Origin: Endozoicomonas elysicola | GTDB lineage: Bacteria; Pseudomonadota; Gammaproteobacteria; Pseudomonadales; Endozoicomonadaceae | Assembly: GCF_000710775.1 (NCBI RefSeq) | Contig: NZ_JOJP01000001.1 | Span: 1,689,825 to 1,753,824 of the forward strand | Length of the DNA stretch: 64,000 nt | Direction: 5' to 3' | Part shown: piece after piece, positions 46,434 through 53,725 of the stretch | Numbering within the stretch: the stretch's first letter is position 1 | Layout: each line of letters opens with the position of its first letter | The notes under the pieces: generated by a model | The model's input: only the letters and a program-made list of their open reading frames with translations | Databases searched by the model: none | What the model was told of the DNA's origin: nothing | Translations under genes and position numbers: made by a program

Positions 46434-48356
46434 TTATTGAGACTTACGAACCCGGATATACCACTCAGACAGCAGTCGAACCTGCTTCTTGGTATAGCCA
46501 TGGGCAACCATCCGATCAACGAAGTCAGCGTGCTTGTTCTGGTCGTCCTGAGACCCTTTGGCATTAAAGGAGATTACAGGGAGAAGGTCTTCGGTGTTTG
46601 AGAACATTTTCTTCTCAATCACTGTGCGCATTTTCTCGTAGCTTAACCAGCTTGGGTTTTTACCATCATTATTGGCTCGAGCCCTGAGGACAAAGTTCAC
46701 GACTTCATTACGGTAATCCTTGGGATTTGCTATACCGGCTGGTTTTTCGATTTTTTCCAACTCTTCACTGAGCGCAGATCGATCGAGTATGTGGCCAGTA
46801 TCAGGATCCCGGTATTCCTGATCCTGAATCCAGAAGTCCGCATAGGTGATGTAGCGATCAAAAATATTCTGTCCGTACTCTGAGTATGACTCCAAATAGG
46901 CGGTTTGGATTTCTTTGCCCAGGAACTCAATGTATTTCGGCGTCAGATATTCTTTGATATACGACATATACTTGTCATGAACTTCTTCAGGGAACTGCTG
47001 CTGTTCGATCTGCTGCTCCAGAACATAGAGCAGGTGAACAGGGTTCGCAGCCACTTCAGAAGGGTCAAAGTTGAATACCTTGGAAAGAATCTTGAAGGCG
47101 AAACGGGTAGAGAGACCGTTCATACCTTCGTCGACACCCGCCATGTCTCTGTATTCCTGCAGAGGCTTGGCGTTAGGATCGGTATCTTTCAGGTTCTCAC
47201 CATCATAAACCTTCATCTTTGAGTAGATTGAAGAGTTTTCTGGTTCCTTGATTCTCGACAGAGTGGTGAATTGAGCGAGCATCTTCAGGGTGTCCGGAGC
47301 ACACGGAGCAGCCTTTAGAGAGCTGTGTTCCAGCAGCTTCTCATAGATGTGTACCTCTTCACTGACACGGACACAATAAGGCACCTTGACGATGTTAACC
47401 CGGTCAATAAAGGCTTCGTTGGTCTTGTTGTTTCTGAACGTCTGCCATTCGGATTCGTTGGAGTGAGCGAGCAGAATGCCTTCATAAGGGATAGCGCCCA
47501 GCCCTTCGGTGCTGTTGTAGTTGCCTTCCTGAGTTGCTGTCAGCAGTGGGTGCAATACCTTGATAGGAGCCTTGAACATCTCAACAAACTCCATGATGCC
47601 CTGATTCGCCCGACACAGCGCACCAGAGAAGCTGTAAGCATCTGGATCATCCTGAGAAAATTCTTCCAGTTGGCGAATGTCGACTTTACCCACCAGGCTG
47701 GAAATATCCTGGTTGTTCTCATCGCCTGGCTCTGTCTTGGCTATAGCGGTTTGGTTCAGGCGGCTGGGATAGAGCTTGACTACCCTGAACTTGGAAATAT
47801 CTCCGCCAAATTCGTTCAGGCGCTTCACTGCCCAGGGTGACATAATGTATTTAAGGTAGCGGCTGGGAATGCCATATTCTTCTTTAAGAATATCTGCATC
47901 TTCATCCGGGTTAAAAAGGCCCAGAGGTGATTCAAAAACCGGAGAGCCCTTGATGGCGTAGAAAGGTACTCTTTCCATCAGCTGCTTCAGCTTTTCAGCC
48001 AGTGAGGATTTACCACCACCAACGGGACCCAGTAAGTAGAGAATCTGTTTCTTCTCTTCCAGTCCCTGAGAAGCATGTTTGAAATAGGAAACAATTTGTT
48101 CAATGGCTTCTTCCATGCCATAGAACTCTTGGAAAGCAGGGTATTGCTTAATCAGTTTGTTTGAGAAGATCCGACTTAATCGTGGATCACGGGACGTATC
48201 AATGACCTCTGGCTCACCAATAGCTCTCAGCATACGTTCAGCTGCGTTGGCGTAAGCCCAGGGATCTTCCTTACAGAGTTCCAGGTACTCCATGAGGCTC
48301 ATCTCTTCCTGCTGGACAGCCTCGAATCTCTGTTGATATTGCGCAAATATGGACAT
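46434..48356 (-). CDS. prkA: PrkA-type AAA+/serine protein kinase (YeaG)
   Basis: A 640-residue protein, close to the 644 of E. coli YeaG. An N-terminal AAA+ domain has the Walker A loop LGPVGGGKSSL (residues 109-119). The C-terminal PrkA kinase-like domain is preserved (KYIEFLGKEIQTAYLESY, QNIFDRYITYADFWIQDQEY). In Enterobacteria the protein is made in stationary phase and under nitrogen starvation and modulates stress adaptation; its substrates are poorly known. A strong GAGGGGG site precedes the ATG. It is the first gene of prkA-yeaH-spoVR, with the promoter in the 498-base AT-rich region upstream. Confidence 0.96.
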   Translation of the reverse strand: MSIFAQYQQRFEAVQQEEMSLMEYLELCKEDPWAYANAAERMLRAIGEPEVIDTSRDPRLSRIFSNKLIKQYPAFQEFYGMEEAIEQIVSYFKHASQGLEEKKQILYLLGPVGGGKSSLAEKLKQLMERVPFYAIKGSPVFESPLGLFNPDEDADILKEEYGIPSRYLKYIMSPWAVKRLNEFGGDISKFRVVKLYPSRLNQTAIAKTEPGDENNQDISSLVGKVDIRQLEEFSQDDPDAYSFSGALCRANQGIMEFVEMFKAPIKVLHPLLTATQEGNYNSTEGLGAIPYEGILLAHSNESEWQTFRNNKTNEAFIDRVNIVKVPYCVRVSEEVHIYEKLLEHSSLKAAPCAPDTLKMLAQFTTLSRIKEPENSSIYSKMKVYDGENLKDTDPNAKPLQEYRDMAGVDEGMNGLSTRFAFKILSKVFNFDPSEVAANPVHLLYVLEQQIEQQQFPEEVHDKYMSYIKEYLTPKYIEFLGKEIQTAYLESYSEYGQNIFDRYITYADFWIQDQEYRDPDTGHILDRSALSEELEKIEKPAGIANPKDYRNEVVNFVLRARANNDGKNPSWLSYEKMRTVIEKKMFSNTEDLLPVISFNAKGSQDDQNKHADFVDRMVAHGYTKKQVRLLSEWYIRVRKSQ

Positions 48357-48854
48357 CTGTTTTCCCCCTCGCCTGATCGTTGTGAGTCTTTTTTAAGGCG
48401 TACTGCTTAGTTATGATTTTCAGGAGTCTCGTATCCTTTGAACGACACTTTTTCAATATTGAAATAGTGTACGTACATTTACGTTATAGAACTAATGGAT
48501 AAGAAAGTCTATACCTTTTACGGTTTGATTTTTCAGGGATTATTTGTAAACAGAAAAGGTTTCAGTTGATAAATTGATCAACTGATTAAGAGGCATTCAG
48601 CCAGTCTAGATTAAATTTTCAACTATTTGAATATTATCTGTCGTATAATTTTCAGTTAATTATGATGTTGAATATCTGGTGTATTCAAAGTCAGTAGGTT
48701 GTTGACTGTCTTGTTTTCAGATAGCCATCTGGCAGGTGATAGAATTATATTCGTAATGTGTGAATATATGTAACACTTCTTGAGAAGAAGGTCGGTCTAT
48801 AAATAATTATCGTCGTATAATTTAAGATTAATTATCAGTGTATAGGAATATCTA
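48357..48854. promoter_or_regulatory. AT-rich divergent promoter region of prkA and the TauE/SafE gene
   Basis: No ORF. GTCGTATAATTT occurs at 48640-48651 and again at 48812-48823, each followed within a few bases by TTAATTAT. Each contains TATAAT, so one or both could be -10 elements for the plus-strand permease. No -35 at the right distance is clear. The general AT richness suits a stress-regulated promoter. Confidence 0.4.
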
Positions 48855-49637
48855 ATGCTCTTTCTCCTTTATCTGGTTCTGGGTGCTTGTGCTGGAGTTA
48901 TGGCTGGCCTATTTGGTATTGGTGGAGGGTTGATTATTGTTCCTGTGCTGATCTTCAGCTTTAAGGCTCAGGGGATGTCTTCCGAAGTCTTGACGCATAT
49001 GGCGGTGGGTACATCACTGGCCACCATGGTGATTACTTCTTTGAGCTCCATTAAGGCTCATCAGGATGAGGGTGCTGTTCAATGGAAAATCTTTACAACG
49101 TTAAGCATAGGGATTCTTGCTGGTGCTTTCATGGGTGTGTATACAGCCGTTCATCTGAGTGGCCATCTATTGCAGAAGCTTCTTGGCGTGTTTGCCATTC
49201 TGGTGTCTGCAAAAATGTGGTTCGGGTTTAAGGTTCGTGAAGGTGCCAGAATTCCTGGAAAAGTCGTACTAGTTAGCACAGGTGTTGTGATTGGCTCTGT
49301 TTCCAGCATGTTTGGGATTGGTGGCGGCACGCTTTCTGTTCCTTTTCTCAGACGTATCAGTCTGACCATGAAGCAGGCAGTGGGAACCTCGGCGGCTTGT
49401 GGTCTTCCAATTGCCTTGATGGGGGCTTTGAGCAACATGGTGTTAGGTGAAAACAACCCCCAGTTACCTGCTCTGGCAACGGGCTATGTGTACTGGCCTG
49501 CTTTTCTGGGAATTGTTTTAACCAGTGTATTGCTTGCCCGGTTTGGTGCAAGGCTTGCTCATGGGCTTCCTGCCGAAAAGTTGCAGAAAATGTTTGCCGT
49601 TTTTTTATTTGTCGTTGGAGCTCAATTTTTAGTCTAG
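48855..49637 (+). CDS. TauE/SafE-family sulfite/anion permease
   Basis: A 260-residue inner-membrane protein with about eight hydrophobic segments in two homologous halves, each with the family motif: AGLFGIGGGLIIVPVLI (near residue 18) and SSMFGIGGGTLSVPFL (near 155). TauE/SafE members export or take up sulfite, sulfoacetate and other small organosulfur anions, but the substrate of a single member cannot be told from sequence. AGGA lies before the ATG. It is a lone gene, divergent from prkA, with no sulfur metabolism genes nearby. Confidence 0.88.
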   Translation: MLFLLYLVLGACAGVMAGLFGIGGGLIIVPVLIFSFKAQGMSSEVLTHMAVGTSLATMVITSLSSIKAHQDEGAVQWKIFTTLSIGILAGAFMGVYTAVHLSGHLLQKLLGVFAILVSAKMWFGFKVREGARIPGKVVLVSTGVVIGSVSSMFGIGGGTLSVPFLRRISLTMKQAVGTSAACGLPIALMGALSNMVLGENNPQLPALATGYVYWPAFLGIVLTSVLLARFGARLAHGLPAEKLQKMFAVFLFVVGAQFLV

Positions 49638-49656
49638 AGAAGCACTTTTGTTTTGA

Positions 49657-49977
49657 TTACTCCGTCCTTTCTAGTTCATTGCTTAGAAATGTTTCGAAGT
49701 CATCAGTATTGTTATGCTGGTCAAATTGACCTGCTGATTCCTGTGGGTCAACAAATGCTTCAAGTTCTTCAGGGTCTAAGTTAATAAAGTAGAGAATACT
49801 GATTATAAGGATTATCAGAGGAATAAGATTTTTATTCCAATTTATCAGTCCATAGATAATGCAAGCAGGAGAGAATAGAATCATAACAATCCCCCATACG
49901 ACCTTGTTTTCTTTGAAGGCCGATACAATTAACCAGAGCCAGGCAATGGTTGACATTACTGCCATTAGAAAAAACAT
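49657..49977 (-). CDS. Small three-span membrane protein of unknown function
   Basis: A 106-residue protein with three predicted membrane segments (about residues 2-19, 25-45 and 51-66) and an acidic cytoplasmic-type tail (DPEELEAFVDPQESAGQF). I do not recognise it. An almost perfect Shine-Dalgarno, AAGGAGGT, lies just before the ATG, which strongly supports real expression. It faces the TauE/SafE gene tail to tail with 19 bases between, and lies downstream of the L,D-transpeptidase on the same strand. Confidence 0.7.
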   Translation of the reverse strand: MFFLMAVMSTIAWLWLIVSAFKENKVVWGIVMILFSPACIIYGLINWNKNLIPLIILIISILYFINLDPEELEAFVDPQESAGQFDQHNNTDDFETFLSNELERTE

Positions 49978-50034
49978 TTCTTACCTCCTTGTGGTTAGCA
50001 TTCATGTTTTTAGACAGGTTCTATGGTTATTCTT

Positions 50035-51408
50035 TTAAAACCAGCTCACTAATGCATTGTCTAGCTGATAGATATCATCCCTGAATCGTACCCGCCCGAC
50101 TTTATCTGGCCATGCAGTAAAGTACACGATATATACAGGTATATGTTTGTTAAGGTTTAGCTTCTTAGGAGAGTTTGATTTTTTATAATTGTTGAGTTCA
50201 GGCATTAATCCTTGATCCAGTGCAATAGTTTCTACTAGAGTTTCTATGTTATTTACTCTTGCACACCCTGAGCTGAGAGATAAATTGGCGCTATCAAACA
50301 GTTCTGGCTTATCGGTGTCATGCAGATAAACGCCGTGACTATTTTTGAATCCCAATTTGAACTTTCCCAGACGATTGAGCTCTCCGGGCTGCTGTTCAAG
50401 CCGATAAGTGAAAGATTTTTGTGTCAGTGCTTGCCAGTTAACGGAATCTACTGCTATTTCAGGGCTGTTATCATTCCAGTTTTTATAAACCTTGAAGCCC
50501 TCCCTGCTGAAAAAGCCTGGCTGTTTTTTTTCTTCCTTTAAAAGGCTTTTGGACGCAATACTATGGGGTACCTTCCAAATAGGATTAACAGTGATATTTT
50601 CAATATCGCTTTTTAATACTGGCGTTTGTTTTTTTGGGGATCCCACTATGGTTTTGAAATGGAACGCTCTCTGGGGACTGCTTTGATAACTTGTTGTGAA
50701 TCCAGCAATATCGACCCACACCCTTGGGTAGGGCAATCTTTTGGGAAGCCATCGGATGCGTTCGAGATTTGCCTTAAGTATTCGTATTCGTTGGTTTGTG
50801 ATAGACAGTAATGCTTGCCGTGTCATAGGTCCAAGGCGGCCATCGGGTATTAATTTATATTTTAACTGGATACTGGTCAGCACATCTTTGTGCTCTTGGG
50901 AATAAATGTGATTGGGAAGCTCTTCTGCCAGATCCAGGGCCATTAACCACTGGTTAAGAAGTGAAACCGCTGGATGAATATCGCCTTTAAACAGCACCAA
51001 TTCGTTTGGAAATATTTGATAAGCCGATTTATTCCACAACTTAAGGTTGTTCAACGCTTTGATCAAATATTGATACTCGGGGATATTTGGCTGAATATCT
51101 TTTATTTGTGGGATTTCTGGATGAGGGCTTGAATACTGTGGCTGGCTTGGAATTGTCCATCCTGGCTGAAAATATCGTTTATCCAGCCTTCCTCTGTCCA
51201 GGTACTTTGAATAAAGCTGAACGATTTCCAGAGCTGTGCTTTCTGATTGATCTTCAGCAATGGCAAGCCAGTGATCAGCGGAAACTTCAATACCATGTCG
51301 TGGCAGGTTTGACAGCCATTGAAGTAACTCTTTTCCTGACGTTTCCTGATGAGCCAGAGAAAGCGAGGAATAGATTGTGATCAACATAAAAGCAAAAATA
51401 TGACGCAT
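50035..51408 (-). CDS. L,D-transpeptidase (YcbB/LdtD type)
   Basis: About 457 residues from the ATG at 51408 (GAGG upstream; a longer start at 51435 is also open). The signal peptide is MRHIFAFMLITIYSSLSLAH. A peptidoglycan-binding-like segment lies near 170-205 (IQLKYKLIPDGRLGPMTRQA). The catalytic YkuD domain has HGVYLHDTDKPELFDS and the active-site cysteine in SLSSGCARVNN (Cys382 from this start). The enzyme makes 3-3 cross-links between meso-diaminopimelate residues of peptidoglycan in the periplasm, or attaches proteins to it. The long N-terminal region matches the YcbB architecture rather than the short YkuD type. It lies alone next to a MITE-like element. Confidence 0.9.
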   Translation of the reverse strand: MRHIFAFMLITIYSSLSLAHQETSGKELLQWLSNLPRHGIEVSADHWLAIAEDQSESTALEIVQLYSKYLDRGRLDKRYFQPGWTIPSQPQYSSPHPEIPQIKDIQPNIPEYQYLIKALNNLKLWNKSAYQIFPNELVLFKGDIHPAVSLLNQWLMALDLAEELPNHIYSQEHKDVLTSIQLKYKLIPDGRLGPMTRQALLSITNQRIRILKANLERIRWLPKRLPYPRVWVDIAGFTTSYQSSPQRAFHFKTIVGSPKKQTPVLKSDIENITVNPIWKVPHSIASKSLLKEEKKQPGFFSREGFKVYKNWNDNSPEIAVDSVNWQALTQKSFTYRLEQQPGELNRLGKFKLGFKNSHGVYLHDTDKPELFDSANLSLSSGCARVNNIETLVETIALDQGLMPELNNYKKSNSPKKLNLNKHIPVYIVYFTAWPDKVGRVRFRDDIYQLDNALVSWF

Positions 51409-51603
51409 TACATCCTCTGTTACTGCTAAATCCATTGAGGCGTCAAAAGAACGGTTTATTTTTAAATCTGTACATTGGGTAGTACATCTTCAATTAAGTT
51501 TGTATTTTGGTATTGTGCAAGGAAATAATTATGAACTGCAGAGTCAAATAGATAAGACGTCATAAAACAGGTGTTTACAGATTCAGTATTTCAGTTTCGA
51601 CTA

Positions 51604-51858
51604 GGGGGGTTCGCAATTAGCCATGAGGACTGTTGATCATACACGCACTTAGGCAAGGCGAACGACGTAGGACATGGTGGTTCCATGTTTAAGTCGTTCA
51701 ACGCGGTATGAGTGCGTGTATGATCAACCCGAAGGGCGACCCATGATTTACGTCATACGGCGTTGCTCAATGCGTATCTGGAATAACCACACCGCGGAGC
51801 TCGCTCCTTGGCTGAGGTAAATCATGGGTGGCCGGTCACATGTCTAATTGTGCCCCCC
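51604..51858. mobile_element. MITE-like element with nested inverted repeats, copy 2 of the palindromic repeat
   Basis: Outer inverted ends start with GGGGGG at 51604 and finish with CCCCCC at 51858 (arms about 20 bases, imperfect, with AATTAG common), flanked by CTA on both sides, a possible target duplication. Inside, GTTGATCATACACGCACT (51632-51649) has its exact 18-base inverse at 51711-51728, and ACCCATGATTTAC (51741-51753) pairs with its inverse near 51816. The core at 51651-51682 matches copy 1 near anmK at 30 of 32 positions. No ORF of note. It lies between the L,D-transpeptidase and lgt, so the 565-base gap here is mostly this element. Confidence 0.75.
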
Positions 51859-51973
51859 GCTAACATAAGTGCCAAATCAGAGCTGCTGGCTCTTATCAAT
51901 CAAGTTTCTGACTGGCTCAGTAGCCAACTACCTTGGTACACTTGAGTGGTACTTTGCTTATCGGAAGTGGTTT

Positions 51974-52837
51974 GTGATTGCATATCCTGAGATAGATCCC
52001 ATTGCTTTTAGTCTTGGTCCTTTAAGTGTGCACTGGTATGGCCTGATGTATCTTGCAGGCTTTGCTCTGGCACTTTGGTTGGGGGGCGTTCGTGCCCGAA
52101 GATCCAGTGGCTTGTGGCGCCCGGAACAGGTCAGTGACCTGGTTTTTTATGGTGCTGTCGGGGTTATTCTTGGAGGGCGTGCTGGCTATGTGATTTTCTA
52201 TCACTTTGACTACTTTGTCAGAGACCCTCTCTGGCTGTTTAAAGTCTGGGATGGGGGGATGTCCTTCCATGGCGGCCTTCTAGGTGTCCTTGTTGCTATG
52301 TGGCTCTATGGTCGATCTCAGGGTAAGAGCTTCTTTCAGGTAACGGATTTTATTGCTCCCCTGGTGCCTTTGGGGCTTGGTCTTGGCCGGATAGGTAACT
52401 TTATTGGTGGGGAGCTTTGGGGAAGAGCTTCTGATGTTCCATGGGCAATGGTTTTTCCTACTGACCCCAGCCAACTGGCAAGGCACCCTTCACAGCTTTA
52501 TCAGTTCTTTTTAGAAGGCCTTGTACTGTTTTGTATCCTGTGGTGGTTTTCGGCAAAGCCCAAGCCAAGAATGTCAGTTTCCGGCCTGTTTCTATTGATC
52601 TATGGACTGACAAGGTTTTCTGTTGAGTTCGCACGGGAGCCTGATGCTCAGCTTGGTTTCATTGCCTTTGACTGGCTAACTATGGGGCAGCTGTTATCTT
52701 TGCCTATGGTTGTGATGGGCATACTCCTGATGATTTGGGCATATCGTTCTCATCCGCTTGTTGATGGTATGAATAGTGACGATGCCTCCTGGCTGAAAAA
52801 GGCTGGAATGAACAAACGTGGATTGAAAAAACGATGA
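51974..52837 (+). CDS. lgt: Prolipoprotein diacylglyceryl transferase
   Basis: About 287 residues from a GTG at 51974 (GGAAGTGG upstream). The frame is open from 51869, but homologues begin at [15 protein letters not shown], which matches here. Seven membrane segments. The Lgt motifs are visible: [22 protein letters not shown], the conserved His in [10 protein letters not shown] and [17 protein letters not shown]. The enzyme moves diacylglyceryl from phosphatidylglycerol to the lipobox cysteine of prolipoproteins on the inner membrane. Its stop overlaps the thyA start by four bases (ATGA), the conserved lgt-thyA pair of gammaproteobacteria. Confidence 0.97.
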   Translation: MIAYPEIDPIAFSLGPLSVHWYGLMYLAGFALALWLGGVRARRSSGLWRPEQVSDLVFYGAVGVILGGRAGYVIFYHFDYFVRDPLWLFKVWDGGMSFHGGLLGVLVAMWLYGRSQGKSFFQVTDFIAPLVPLGLGLGRIGNFIGGELWGRASDVPWAMVFPTDPSQLARHPSQLYQFFLEGLVLFCILWWFSAKPKPRMSVSGLFLLIYGLTRFSVEFAREPDAQLGFIAFDWLTMGQLLSLPMVVMGILLMIWAYRSHPLVDGMNSDDASWLKKAGMNKRGLKKR

Positions 52838-53667
52838 AAGAATATCTGGACCTCTTACGCCATGTGAAAGATCATGGCACTTTCAAATCGGATCGAACGG
52901 GTACTGGCACCTATAGCGTATTTGGTTACCAGATGCGCTTTGACCTGTCGGAAGGATTTCCCCTGGTAACCACCAAAAAATGCCACCTGCGGTCAATTAT
53001 TCATGAGCTGCTCTGGTTTTTGAAAGGGGATACCAATATTGGTTACCTTCAGGAAAATGGCGTTCGTATCTGGAATGAATGGGCAACGGATGAGGGGGAT
53101 CTTGGCCCGGTTTATGGCAAGCAGTGGCGGAGTTGGGAAGGAGCCAATGGTGAAGTTGTTGACCAGATTCAGTGGCTACTGAATGAGATTAAAACCAATC
53201 CAGATTCCCGAAGAATGGTCATCAGTGCCTGGAACCCATCGGTACTTCCTGATGTAGCTTATTCACCAAAAGAAAATGCAGCCATGGGGCGGCAGGCGCT
53301 ACCACCCTGTCACTGCCTTTTTCAATTTTATGTACTGGATGGAAAACTTTCCTGCCAGTTGTATCAGCGCAGTGCGGATATTTTCCTTGGGGTGCCGTTT
53401 AATATTGCTTCTTATGCGCTGTTGACGATGATGATTGCGCAGGTCTGTGATCTGGAACCTGGTGATTTTGTTCACACCTTTGGTGATGCTCATCTTTATT
53501 CTAACCACCTGGATCAGGCGGAAGAGCAATTAAGTCGAACACCTTATAAACGACCTCAGATGAAGTTGAATCCGGCAATTCGTGACCTGTTTGAGTTTAC
53601 CGGGGATGATTTTGAGTTAGTCAATTATGAAGCTCACCCTCATATAAAGGCTGCTGTGTCCGTTTAA
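52834..53667 (+). CDS. thyA: Thymidylate synthase
   Basis: A 277-residue ThyA, slightly longer than the 264 of E. coli because of an insert before the active site (about residues 142-155: [13 protein letters not shown]). The nucleophilic cysteine is Cys159 in [12 protein letters not shown]. The folate and dUMP sites are visible in [25 protein letters not shown] and [17 protein letters not shown]. It methylates dUMP to dTMP using methylene-tetrahydrofolate. It is translationally coupled to lgt by the ATGA overlap. The insert occurs in other ThyA proteins and is not a defect. Confidence 0.97.
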   Translation: MKEYLDLLRHVKDHGTFKSDRTGTGTYSVFGYQMRFDLSEGFPLVTTKKCHLRSIIHELLWFLKGDTNIGYLQENGVRIWNEWATDEGDLGPVYGKQWRSWEGANGEVVDQIQWLLNEIKTNPDSRRMVISAWNPSVLPDVAYSPKENAAMGRQALPPCHCLFQFYVLDGKLSCQLYQRSADIFLGVPFNIASYALLTMMIAQVCDLEPGDFVHTFGDAHLYSNHLDQAEEQLSRTPYKRPQMKLNPAIRDLFEFTGDDFELVNYEAHPHIKAAVSV

Positions 53668-53681
53668 GTATTGTGATCTGC

Positions 53682-53701
53682 GTAGCCCTGGAGAGGGCTA
53701 C
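53682..53701. terminator. Stem-loop between convergent thyA and the SopB-like gene
   Basis: GTAGCCCT (53682-53689) pairs perfectly with AGGGCTAC (53694-53701) around GGAG, between two converging genes. A bidirectional terminator is likely, although the following T content is low. Confidence 0.6.
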
Positions 53702-53725
53702 TGCTGCTCCCTTATTTCAGAGTTT

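Noticed and set aside
51869-51973. 35-residue N-terminal extension of Lgt
   Set aside because: Begins right after the MITE-like element and has no counterpart in Lgt proteins; the GTG at 51974 gives the usual N-terminus.
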